Assembly (NCBI GenBank): GCA_027487245.1
Contig: JAIYDY010000079.1
Span: forward strand, 1-64,000
Source of the DNA: Hyphomicrobiales bacterium
Lineage (GTDB): Bacteria > Pseudomonadota > Alphaproteobacteria > Rhizobiales > Beijerinckiaceae
Direction of reading: 5' to 3'
DNA length: 64,000 nt
The notes under the pieces were generated by a model, which ran no database searches, was not told the DNA's origin, and saw only the letters and a list, made by a program, of their open reading frames with translations. The translations under genes and the position numbers were made by a program. Below are positions 1 to 8,307 of the stretch, one piece after another; position 1 is the first letter of the stretch, and each line of letters starts with the position of its first letter.

Positions 1-3000
1 GCTCGAGGTCGAGCCATCCGCGCTTGTGGCCAAGACCGTGATGTCCACGCTCGGGCCCACCACCTCCCGGTCGATCGCCGAGGCGACTGTCACCACACCG
101 GTCACCGCATCGATCGCGAACAGACCGCCCGGGTTGCTCGACAGGCTGTAGCTCACCGTATTGTTGGTCTGGTCGGGATCGGTCGCGCTCGCTGTGATCC
201 CCACCGCCGTGCCGATTGCCGCATTCTCCAGCACGGTATTGGCCGCGCCATTGCCGTCGCTCACCGGACCGACCGGGCTCTCGTTCCCATCGGCGACGGC
301 GATGGTGAACACCGTGTCGGCCACCGAGCCGTCGGCAGAGGTCGCCCTGACCGTGATGTTCGTGGTCGGACCCACAACCTCCCGGTCGATGGCGGACGCT
401 ACCGTCACCACACCGGTCACGGCGTTGATCGCGAACAGCCCGCCAGGGTTGCTGGCAAGGCTGTAGCTCACCGTGTTCGTGGTCGCATCCGCATCAGACG
501 CCGACACGGTGATCCCCACCGCCGTGCCGATCGCCGCATTCTCCGCCACAGCATCAGCTGCCCCATTGCCATCCACAGGCGCCGTCACGTCGAACTCGTC
601 GACGTCAGTGACCGAGACCGTAACGGCAAGACTGAGGTCCGGCGCCGAGCCAACGGCGGCATCGTCGACCAGCACATTGACCTGATAGCTGGACTTGGCC
701 TCGGAATCCGGGCTGGGGCCAATGTAGAACAGTTCAGTGCCGACAATCTGGAAAAAGGCGGCATCCGGCCCGCCCAGCGACAGCACCTCGGTGCCGAGCG
801 CATCGTCGGTGACCACGATATCGCCGACCTTGACGCCGCCGACCGGGATCACGCTGTTCTCCTGCAAGGTGGTCATCGGGTTGGCGAGCACCACCGCGGT
901 CGGCGCTTCGTTGACGTCGATGATCCTGACTGCCAGGGCTTGGGTATCGAAACCGCCAGCATTGTCGGACACCTGAACAACAACATTATAGATGTTGTCA
1001 CTGTCGGCGTCGCCTGCCGCCTCGAAGTTCTGAGGGGCCGTGAAACGCAAAGCACCGGCTGCATCGATGGTGAAGCGGCCGGAATCGGCGCCGCCGATGA
1101 TGGCATAGGAACGGGTCGCACCGGCATCGGGATCGACAGCCGTCACGGTGGTGATGACAGTGGTGTTCTCGTTGATGTCGAGCGAGGCACTGGCCCCGCC
1201 TCCGTCCGACGTGATCTCGGGTGCTTCGTTGACGCCGGTGATGTTCACCGTGATCGTCTGCGTGTCGAAGCCGCCCGCGCCATCGGAGACCTGGACGATC
1301 ACCTCATAGCTGTTGTTTGCCGACTGGTCTGCCGGGTTCTCGAAATCACGCCCGCTGACGAAGCTCAGGTCGCCGCTGACCGCATTGATGGTGAAGAACC
1401 CGGCATCCGCTCCGCCGACGAGCGAGAAGCTGCGCGTGGCCCCCAGATCGGGGTCGGTTGCCTGGACGGTTGTGACGAAGGTGCTGTTTTCCTGCACGCT
1501 CCGGGTTGCCGTGTCCCCGCCACCATCGGAGATGATCACGGGCGCGTCGTTGCCGTCGCGCACCTCGACGGAAATGGTCTGGACATCCACGCCGCCAGCA
1601 CCATCCAGCACGCGCACGATCACCTGATAGGTGTTGTCCCCATTGCTGTCGGCAGGTGTCTCGAAGCTCGGATTGGCGATGAACCGCAATGCGCCAGTCG
1701 CGGAATCGAGCGTGAAAAGGCCGGCGTCGAGGCCGCCGAAGATCGTGTAGATCAGGTTTGCTCCGAGGTCGTCATCGCTGGCCTGAACCGTCGTGACCGC
1801 CGTGTTGTTCTCGGTGTGGAGAATCAGGGCCGTGTCACCGCCGCCATTCGAGATAATGACGGGAGCATCGTTGGCATTCTGGATAACGACACTCAGGGCC
1901 TGCTGGTCAATGAGAACACCATCGGAGACTTCGACGATGACCTCGTAGCGGTTGTTTCCATCCGCATCGCCGGGATTCTCGAAGTTGGCAGGCGAAAGCA
2001 ACGTCAGGTTGCCTGTTGCATCGTCAATGCTGAAGAGCGCGCCATCGGCTCCTCCGACGATCGTGTAGGTCAAAGTCGCGCCGGCATCGGGGTCTATCGC
2101 GTTCACATCGGTGACCGCGAGGGTGTTTTCCAGAATGTTGACGGTTGCAGCCGGACCGCCACCATCCGACACGATGGTCGGTGCCTCGGGCATGTCGAGA
2201 AGGGTTATGTTCAGTGTCTGGCTGTCGGCGAAACTGCCGTCGAAGGCCTGGACGGTGACGGTGTAGATGTTGTCCCCGTCGCTGTCGCCAACACCTTCGA
2301 AGTCCGGATTTCCGATGAACGTCAGGACACCAGTGGTCGCATTCACGGCAAACAGGGCCGCGTCGGCACCGCCCGATATGCTGTAGGTGAGAGGTGCGTT
2401 CTCCGGGTCGACAGCGGTGATGGTGCCGACGGTCATGGCGTTTTCGGGATGCGTGATGTCCACCACGGTGAGCCCACCATAGGAGGTGATCTCCGGCGCC
2501 TTGTTGACGATGACGTTGACTGCCAGTTGCTGTTGGTCGGTGCCGCCCTGTCCATCATTGGCCTCAATGACGAGCAGATAGACGTTGTCGAGGTTCGCAT
2601 CACCCGGCAATTCGAAGTCGGGACTGACCCGGAAGCTGACCAGGCCGGTGACGGAATCGATCTGGAACGCGGCGGCATCGTCACCTCCGACGATGGCATA
2701 GGATACGACGCTGCCCGCATCTTCATCCGTTGCGGTCACGGTCGTGATGATTCGGGCACCCTCGCCAAGCGTGATGGCTGCCGAACTGCCGCCCCCGTTT
2801 GAGGTGATGACCGGGGCATCGTTGGCATCGGTCACGCTGATCACGATGGGACGATCCAGGCTGAGACCGTCCTGATCGCTGACACGCACGATCAGCAGTT
2901 GGCTGTTGCTGGCTTCGAAATCGATCAGGTCGCCACGGATCACGGTGACATCACCCGTGATCGCATCAATGGCAAAGCGGCCACCGGCATTGCCGCCGGG

Positions 3001-4161
3001 CGCAAAGCTGTAGGTCAGAACCGCCCCGGCATCGGGATCGGTGCCCGCGACCCGGCCGAGAAAAAAGCCCGTGGCGGCATTCTCGCCGAGCGTCGCATTG
3101 CTGATGCTCGCGTCAATCGGGGCTTCGTTGACATTGCTGACCGTGACCAGCAGCGTCTGGCTGTCGCTGAGCTTGCCGTCGCTGACCTGGACGATCACCT
3201 GGTAGGTGTTCGAGCCGCCGACAGCGTTCTGAGCCTCGAAATCCGGTGCCTCAACGAAGTAGAGCTTGCCATCAGCGCCATTGATCGCAAAGCGCGAGAC
3301 ATCCTCGCCACCGATGATCGAGAAGACCAGACGGTCGCCCGAGTTGGGATCGGAGCCGGTGATCCCGGCCACACTGATCTGGTTCTCCTCCAACGTGACA
3401 TTCCCCGAGACGCCTCCGCCATTGGAGGTGATCGAAGGCGCAGCATTGGGCGGGGGAACATCGCCAGGGTTGACGATGGCATTGCCGACCTGGCCGTCGA
3501 TCTTGTCGGAACGTTCGGTGAGGGCCCCCTCACCCTTGAGACCGGCCGTCTGCTGATCGCCGGCTCGGGAGGAGTCCGAGCGGCCGATAGAACCGGTGTT
3601 CAGCGCGTCGATGGCGCCGCGGCTCGCGCCATCCCCACGCGCCGTGGGCGGAGCCGTATGGGCATAGGACTGGCTGGCCGTCATCTGCACAACAGGCGGG
3701 CTCTGGGCTTCGCCGCTCTGCTTGTCGGCGTCGCCTTGGCCCTGGGTCTTGGCCGAGTCGGACAGGGTCAATTGCGGCAACTGGTCAACAAGGGCAACGT
3801 CGCCAGCGGCTGCGATCAGCGATTGCGGATCGACCGCTGCACCGTTGAAGGCCAGCTTCGGCGGATCGGTGGTGATCATCGAGAGCACGAATGACGGCAG
3901 GATCAGCCTGCTGCCATTGGTGAAGGTCAGCACCACATCGACATCGACGATGCTGATCGTCACATCCGAAAGATTGAAGCCGAAGGTGAGATGCCGTGCC
4001 CCGGCAAGATCGACGACCTTGCGGATGCCGGCTTCGGGAGCGGCGATCATCAGCACGTCGGCCATGCTCGCTGCCGCGATCACAGGCGCCGCGGCAAGAA
4101 CCGCCTGTGTGCGCTCCTCACCAGCCTTCTGCTGCTCGGTGGCTGTCTGATCCGGGTTCAC
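1..4161 (-). CDS. giant cadherin-repeat adhesin, N-terminal part (3' end outside window)
   Basis: The reading frame on the minus strand stays open from the TAA at 4246-4248 to the window edge, at least 1387 codons. The N-terminal 100 residues hold a module resembling the BapA/LapA prefix domain (about 3985-3815, with VLTFTNGSRLILPSF). A Gln/Ser/Gly-rich linker follows (3760-3480), then about eleven cadherin-like repeats of 104-107 residues, each starting near ITSNGGG or DGNGAA and carrying a DPDAGA-type calcium motif. Such proteins are exported by type I secretion and act as surface adhesins; the TolC-like gene immediately upstream fits this. The start is uncertain: no ATG lies in frame before 4065. 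I chose GTG at 4161; ATG 4065 is the alternative. A well-spaced SD plus ATG at 4237 is out of frame. The secretion signal would lie outside the window. Confidence 0.85.
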   Translation of the reverse strand, partial: MNPDQTATEQQKAGEERTQAVLAAAPVIAAASMADVLMIAAPEAGIRKVVDLAGARHLTFGFNLSDVTISIVDVDVVLTFTNGSRLILPSFVLSMITTDPPKLAFNGAAVDPQSLIAAAGDVALVDQLPQLTLSDSAKTQGQGDADKQSGEAQSPPVVQMTASQSYAHTAPPTARGDGASRGAIDALNTGSIGRSDSSRAGDQQTAGLKGEGALTERSDKIDGQVGNAIVNPGDVPPPNAAPSITSNGGGVSGNVTLEENQISVAGITGSDPNSGDRLVFSIIGGEDVSRFAINGADGKLYFVEAPDFEAQNAVGGSNTYQVIVQVSDGKLSDSQTLLVTVSNVNEAPIDASISNATLGENAATGFFLGRVAGTDPDAGAVLTYSFAPGGNAGGRFAIDAITGDVTVIRGDLIDFEASNSQLLIVRVSDQDGLSLDRPIVISVTDANDAPVITSNGGGSSAAITLGEGARIITTVTATDEDAGSVVSYAIVGGDDAAAFQIDSVTGLVSFRVSPDFELPGDANLDNVYLLVIEANDGQGGTDQQQLAVNVIVNKAPEITSYGGLTVVDITHPENAMTVGTITAVDPENAPLTYSISGGADAALFAVNATTGVLTFIGNPDFEGVGDSDGDNIYTVTVQAFDGSFADSQTLNITLLDMPEAPTIVSDGGGPAATVNILENTLAVTDVNAIDPDAGATLTYTIVGGADGALFSIDDATGNLTLLSPANFENPGDADGNNRYEVIVEVSDGVLIDQQALSVVIQNANDAPVIISNGGGDTALILHTENNTAVTTVQASDDDLGANLIYTIFGGLDAGLFTLDSATGALRFIANPSFETPADSNGDNTYQVIVRVLDGAGGVDVQTISVEVRDGNDAPVIISDGGGDTATRSVQENSTFVTTVQATDPDLGATRSFSLVGGADAGFFTINAVSGDLSFVSGRDFENPADQSANNSYEVIVQVSDGAGGFDTQTITVNITGVNEAPEITSDGGGASASLDINENTTVITTVTAVDPDAGATRSYAIIGGADSGRFTIDAAGALRFTAPQNFEAAGDADSDNIYNVVVQVSDNAGGFDTQALAVRIIDVNEAPTAVVLANPMTTLQENSVIPVGGVKVGDIVVTDDALGTEVLSLGGPDAAFFQIVGTELFYIGPSPDSEAKSSYQVNVLVDDAAVGSAPDLSLAVTVSVTDVDEFDVTAPVDGNGAADAVAENAAIGTAVGITVSASDADATTNTVSYSLASNPGGLFAINAVTGVVTVASAIDREVVGPTTNITVRATSADGSVADTVFTIAVADGNESPVGPVSDGNGAANTVLENAAIGTAVGITASATDPDQTNNTVSYSLSSNPGGLFAIDAVTGVVTVASAIDREVVGPSVDITVLATSADGSTSS

Positions 4162-4279
4162 GTCAGCTTCCGCGTCCTTTTCCGCTGCATTCTGCGCGGA
4201 GCGCCCGGGCCCTGCGAGAAGACGCAGGCCGTGGCATGCCTCACCTTAGGCAAAAGGACTTTAATCGCACCCTAACGGG

Positions 4280-4300
4280 AAAGCCTGATATGTCGGCTTT
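4280..4300 (-). other. intercistronic stem-loop between TolC gene and adhesin
   Basis: Perfect 6-bp inverted repeat (AAAGCC / GGCTTT) with a 9-nt loop, lying 60 bp after the TolC-family stop and upstream of the adhesin. It has no uninterrupted U tract, so it may be a processing or attenuation site rather than a full terminator. It could adjust the ratio of channel to adhesin. Confidence 0.3.
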
Positions 4301-4358
4301 TGACGGTTTTACATGAACGGAAAAGCAAAGAAGTGGCGCGCAGCTCCCGCGCCGGTTG

Positions 4359-6053
4359 TCAATTCTGGCGCGACAGCACTGCTGTCAGTGAACCCGTCGC
4401 CCGCAGGATGTCGAACATGGCGCGCTGGCCTTCATACTGGTTCTCGATCTGGCTGCGGCGGATCGTGTAGAATGACATCTGGCTGTCCAGCAGTTCGAAG
4501 ACTGTGCGCTTTCCGCCCTTGAACTGCTCGAGATAGAGTTCGCGCACCTTCACGGCGGACGACACGCCATCGGCGACGAGCTTGAGCTTCCGGCCTGCCG
4601 AGTCGATGGCACGATAGGCCTGCCGGATATCGGCTTCCAGTTGCTCGCGCTCGTTCAGATAGCTGAATTCGCCCCCTTCGATCCGCGCCAGGATCTGCTG
4701 CTCGGTGGCGGCCCCGAGCCCGCCATCCATCAGCCGGTAGCGCATGGACAGCATGGCCCTGGCCTCGGCCTGGGTGCGCCCTTGCGGCCCGTTGCGGAAG
4801 TTCTTCGATTCGGTTTCGAGTTCAAGGTTGATCTTTGGCAGGATCGAGGCGCGCTGGGACTCGAGTTCCTTGCGCGTCGACTGGGTGTTGGTCTGGAGGG
4901 CTGCCAGCCTCGGGTTGCGCGACAGCATCTCGCTGATCGCGGCAACCGGGGAAGCGGGCAGGGACCGGCGCAGATCGGGCGGAGCCACGAGCCGGCTGGG
5001 CGACTGCCGCGTCAGTCGTTCGAACTGGTCTTCGGCCGCCTTCAGCTGCAAGGATACATCCGAGCGGATCGCCCGCACATCGACGAGGCGCGACGAGACG
5101 CGTTGCACGTCCGCGATCGTGCCGTGCCCTTCGCGGGCATGAGCCTGCACGACACGGGCGAGTTCCTCGTGGGCACCGATGATCTCGTCGACCAGCTTCA
5201 GCAGCGAGCGGTGCTCCATCACCTTGAGATAGCTCTGGGTTGTCCGGTAGGCGATGTCGTCGATCTTGTCCTTGAGCTTGAGGCGCTCGGTGTCGCGCAG
5301 CAACTCGGCGCGCTGGATATCGCTGCGGGCCGCGCCGAAGTCATACACAAGCTGGCGCAGGATCACGCCGCCATCGAAGCGCCCGTCCACGGTGTTGACC
5401 GATTCGCGGTAAGGAATGGTCTGGCCTTGATGGGATCCGGTGAAGTTTCCACCCGTGGCCAGCCTGAGGTCGGCATTCGGATACAGCGCTGACTGGGCGA
5501 TGGCGATGCCAGCCTTCGCCTCGCGGGCCTTCGCCTCGTGGATCTTGATTTCCGGGTAGCTCAGCACCGCGCTGGCAACAGCGTCGGTCAGTCTGATCGG
5601 TCGCGTTGCGGGGCGAGGCGGCTGGTTCCGGGTCTTGTCTGGAAGGGAACCTGTCTGCGCCGGGTCGGCACCGGTCTTGCCGGCCACAGGGTCCGGGCTA
5701 AGCCCGGTCTGGCCGCGTGCGTCCTGGCGCAGGTGCGGCGGCAGGCGCAGGTCCTTGCGGGACGCCTCTGCGGTCTTGATGGCCGCCGCCGGCGGCTGGC
5801 CTCCCGCCGAAGCCGGAGATGCTGTCTGGTCAGATGAAACTGCAGCAGGCGGGGAGGTTAGATCAGCGTTTATCTCCGCAGTGTCACCACTACGGCGCAT
5901 GCAGCCGGACGACGCCAAGGCTGCAAGGCACAGAACCACAGCCCGCGCGGCCAGCCCTGCCACGCGTTCCTTTCGGCACAAATCGATATGCGCGGTCAAA
6001 AAACGCACCGCTTTGCCCAACCCATTTAACACCCTGTTCACCCATTCGATCAT
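4359..6053 (-). CDS. TolC family outer membrane efflux/secretion channel
   Basis: 564 residues. After a basic N-terminus comes a hydrophobic stretch ending in ALASSGC (about residues 38-51), which looks like a lipoprotein signal with an imperfect lipobox. A long Ala/Pro/Gln-rich linker (about 55-145) precedes the two OEP repeats, beginning at LTDAVASAVLSYPEIKIHEA and ending with the helical SQIENQYEGQRAMFDIL segment. These helices form the periplasmic tunnel of TolC-type trimers. The gene lies upstream of, and on the same strand as, the cadherin-repeat adhesin, with about 200 bp between them, so it is probably the outer-membrane component of that type I secretion system. The ABC transporter and membrane-fusion genes are not in the window and may lie beyond the left edge. 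The linker is longer than in typical family members. Confidence 0.9.
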   Translation of the reverse strand: MIEWVNRVLNGLGKAVRFLTAHIDLCRKERVAGLAARAVVLCLAALASSGCMRRSGDTAEINADLTSPPAAVSSDQTASPASAGGQPPAAAIKTAEASRKDLRLPPHLRQDARGQTGLSPDPVAGKTGADPAQTGSLPDKTRNQPPRPATRPIRLTDAVASAVLSYPEIKIHEAKAREAKAGIAIAQSALYPNADLRLATGGNFTGSHQGQTIPYRESVNTVDGRFDGGVILRQLVYDFGAARSDIQRAELLRDTERLKLKDKIDDIAYRTTQSYLKVMEHRSLLKLVDEIIGAHEELARVVQAHAREGHGTIADVQRVSSRLVDVRAIRSDVSLQLKAAEDQFERLTRQSPSRLVAPPDLRRSLPASPVAAISEMLSRNPRLAALQTNTQSTRKELESQRASILPKINLELETESKNFRNGPQGRTQAEARAMLSMRYRLMDGGLGAATEQQILARIEGGEFSYLNEREQLEADIRQAYRAIDSAGRKLKLVADGVSSAVKVRELYLEQFKGGKRTVFELLDSQMSFYTIRRSQIENQYEGQRAMFDILRATGSLTAVLSRQN

Positions 6054-6201
6054 CAGCGATTAACCTTAATGCCTTCTAAACAACGGCCTCGCCTTGTTGA
6101 ATCATTCCGGCACGGAGGCTGGTATATCGGCCGGCTCGGGGACCACTTGCCGGCGCGGGCGGATAGCTCCTGCGCCGGGCGGATCAACACGTCAGAGGCG
6201 G

Positions 6202-6230
6202 TTGACTTTGCCGACCGTTTCCCCGATACG
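6202..6230 (+). promoter_or_regulatory. probable sigma-70-type promoter of rpmJ
   Basis: TTGACT at 6202-6207 and GATACG at 6225-6230 are separated by exactly 17 bp. Transcription would start near 6237, about 85 nt before the L36 start codon and just ahead of the hairpin at 6244-6266. Confidence 0.45.
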
Positions 6231-6243
6231 AGGGGCGAATTTG

Positions 6244-6276
6244 CCGCCGGCTGATGAGGCCGGCGGTTTCTTGTTG
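6244..6276 (+). terminator. terminator-like hairpin in the rpmJ 5' leader
   Basis: Perfect 8-bp GC-rich stem (CCGCCGGC / GCCGGCGG) with a 7-nt loop, followed by TTTCTTGTT. It has the form of an intrinsic terminator but lies between the likely promoter and the L36 start, with no upstream plus-strand gene to terminate. An attenuator or a 5' stabilising hairpin is the likely role. Confidence 0.5.
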
Positions 6277-6322
6277 CATCGCGTCATGGCCTTTCGTGCC
6301 GTGGCAGAAGAGGAGTGGCGTC

Positions 6323-6448
6323 ATGAAGATCCGCAATTCGCTCAGGTCGCTGCGTGGTCGGCACCGTGACAACCAGCTGGTGCGCCGCAAGGGCCGCATC
6401 TTCATCATCAACAAGACGCAGAAGCGCTTCAAGGCCAAGCAGGCCTGA
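6323..6448 (+). CDS. rpmJ: 50S ribosomal protein L36, type B (41 aa)
   Basis: 41 residues beginning [20 protein letters not shown] and ending QKRFKAKQA, strongly basic. This is the typical zinc-ribbon-free (C-) form of L36 (ykgO type), in which the four zinc-ligating Cys/His positions of the C+ form are not kept. It binds 23S rRNA in the large subunit. The start at 6323 is fixed by the conserved N-terminus, with a GGAG-containing SD (AGGAGTGG) a few bases upstream. In-frame upstream codons belong to the leader. The gene is monocistronic, between the divergent TolC gene and a TPR gene. Confidence 0.95.
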   Translation: MKIRNSLRSLRGRHRDNQLVRRKGRIFIINKTQKRFKAKQA

Positions 6449-6623
6449 TGATGCTGGGCCGGGCCTTGTTGCCCGGCGGCTCCGCACCGGGAGCCTTGCG
6501 CATGCGAAGGATCGGACAGCACGCTGTGCCAACCCGATCACAATCAGGTTGATCATGGCAGCGGTCCTCGAAAGGGCCGCTGTTTTCGTTTGACGGTCCG
6601 GGCGGTCGCGCTATCCTTTCGCC

Positions 6624-7295
6624 ATGACGTTACGGCCTGCCTCCGTCACATTCCTGTCCCTCGCGCTGGCTGCCGTGTTCGTCACCGGCGGCGCAAGTGG
6701 TCTGGCCGGGTCTGCGCAGGCAGAGGTTCTGGTGCAGGTGCAGCAACCGAGAACCACACCGGGCCAGGCACCACAGACGCAAGGCGCAAAACCGCAAGCC
6801 GCCCCCGCACAGCCGCCGCAGACGCTTGCCACCTTGTATGAGCGGCTGAAGGCAGCAGGCTCGGCGCAGGAGGCGGAGGCGCTGGTGCGGCAGATTGCGC
6901 GGCGCTGGTCCCGCTCGGGCAGCGATACCTCGGACCTGCTGATGGCGCGCGCGCGGCAGGCGATGGGCCAGCGCAATGGACCACTCGCGGTCGAACTTCT
7001 GGACAGGGTCATCGCCTTGCAGCCGGGTTGGGCCGAGGCATGGCACGTGCGCGGCCTCGCCTTTTTCGTGATGCAGGATGATCTGAGGGCGCTCGTCGAC
7101 TTCCGAGAGGCGCTTCGCCGTGAGCCGGGCCATTTCATGGCTCTGGGCATGGCCGCCGCAGCCTTGCAGCGGCAGGGAGACGAGAAAGGTGCCCTCGGAG
7201 CCTACCGCGCCTTGCAGGACATGCACCCGTTCTTCAGCGGTGCGAAGGATGCGATCGAGCGCCTGAAGCCCAACGTCGATGGGCGGGACGCCTGA
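6624..7295 (+). CDS. secreted tetratricopeptide-repeat protein
   Basis: 223 residues. A signal peptide (hydrophobic 10-28, probable AQA cleavage near residue 34) is followed by a Gln/Pro/Ala-rich spacer to about residue 70. Helical repeats follow, with typical TPR spacing of small residues: NGPLAVELLDRVIALQPGWAEAW, then DDLRALVDFREALRREPGHF, then GDEKGALGAYRALQDMHPF. This places a TPR scaffold in the periplasm, usually for protein-protein contacts in envelope assembly. The downstream hydrolase starts 26 bp after the stop, suggesting co-transcription. The partner is unknown. Confidence 0.8.
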   Translation: MTLRPASVTFLSLALAAVFVTGGASGLAGSAQAEVLVQVQQPRTTPGQAPQTQGAKPQAAPAQPPQTLATLYERLKAAGSAQEAEALVRQIARRWSRSGSDTSDLLMARARQAMGQRNGPLAVELLDRVIALQPGWAEAWHVRGLAFFVMQDDLRALVDFREALRREPGHFMALGMAAAALQRQGDEKGALGAYRALQDMHPFFSGAKDAIERLKPNVDGRDA

Positions 7296-7321
7296 TCCGT
7301 GCACGTCTGAACCGCCGCACC

Positions 7322-8275
7322 ATGCTGCTTGGATCGTTGGGTCTCATCGGGCTGGCCGGGGCCGGAAGCTGGAGCGCGACCGGGCTGGTTGGCGCGGCCG
7401 CCGAGACAAGGCATCCCCCGCAAGGTCAGTTCGTCAGCGTGCCCGGAGGGCGGCTGCATCTCGTGGACACGGGCGAGCCCTTTGCCGGCGCGCCGACCAT
7501 GCTCCTGATCCACGGGGCATCGAGCCTGCATGCGGACCTGTTCTCGGTGCTGGCACCCCGGTTTGCCGGCAAGGCCCGCGTCATCGCCATCGACAGGCCC
7601 GGACATGGCTGGAGCGATCGTCTCGGCGGGCGCGAGATGGCCGATCCAGATCGGCAGGCCAAAGCCATGGCCGCCGCGCTCACAGGCCTTGGCGTGTCGC
7701 GCACGACGGTCATCGCCCATTCGCTGGCGGGCGCAGCGGCGACGAGCCTGGCACTTGACCAGCCGGCGCTCGTTGGCGCTCTCGTGCTGCTTGGTGCGGT
7801 CACGCATCCCTGGCCCGGCAAGGCGATCAGCTGGTACTATCACCCCACGTCAACGCCATTGGTCGGGCCGCTGTTCTCGCGCCTGCTCGGCATTCCGGCG
7901 GGCAGCATGGTCCTGGAAGGCTCGATTGCTGGCGTCTTCGCTCCGCAAGCTGCCCCTTCCGACTATGCCGACACGGCGCAGATCAGGCTGCTGCTCAGGC
8001 CAGCAACCTTCGAGGCCAATGCACAGGACGTGGCGGCGCTCTGGGATTTCGTCAATGCGCAGGCAGGCCGGTATGGGGAACTGGCCATGCCGGTTCTGGC
8101 CATTGCCGGAGAAGCGGACACCATCGTCTCGACCGAAATCCACTCGCGCGCCATCATCCGGCAGGTCAGCGCCGGACGGCTGGTGACCTTGCCCGGCGTC
8201 GGGCACATGCCGCACCACATCGTTCCGGATCTGATCGCGCGCGAAAGCCTGGCGCTGTCAGGCAAAAGGCCCTGA
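7322..8275 (+). CDS. alpha/beta hydrolase, probably exported
   Basis: 317 residues of alpha/beta-hydrolase fold. The oxyanion strand is LLIHGASS (about residues 60-67), the nucleophile elbow AHSLAG has the catalytic Ser near residue 138, the acid is probably in GEADTIV and the His in GVGHMPHH near the C-terminus. A hydrophobic N-terminus (LLGSLGLIGLAGAGSWSA) suggests a signal or anchor. The in-frame sequence just upstream encodes NRRT before the Met, so a longer form starting from a rare codon would carry a twin-arginine signal. It sits 26 bp after the TPR gene and probably shares its transcript. The substrate cannot be told. Confidence 0.8.
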   Translation: MLLGSLGLIGLAGAGSWSATGLVGAAAETRHPPQGQFVSVPGGRLHLVDTGEPFAGAPTMLLIHGASSLHADLFSVLAPRFAGKARVIAIDRPGHGWSDRLGGREMADPDRQAKAMAAALTGLGVSRTTVIAHSLAGAAATSLALDQPALVGALVLLGAVTHPWPGKAISWYYHPTSTPLVGPLFSRLLGIPAGSMVLEGSIAGVFAPQAAPSDYADTAQIRLLLRPATFEANAQDVAALWDFVNAQAGRYGELAMPVLAIAGEADTIVSTEIHSRAIIRQVSAGRLVTLPGVGHMPHHIVPDLIARESLALSGKRP

Positions 8276-8307
8276 CGGCTTTCCCGGTCAGTTCCCCACA
8301 CCCGGTG

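Noticed and set aside
940-2802. 620-codon open frame on the plus strand opposite the adhesin
   Set aside because: It mirrors the repeat period of the minus-strand cadherin frame, has no known domain and shows low-complexity Gly/Asp/Arg composition; the minus strand gives clear cadherin repeats.
2899-3894. 331-codon plus-strand frame opposite the adhesin N-terminal region
   Set aside because: Same reason: antisense shadow of the adhesin.
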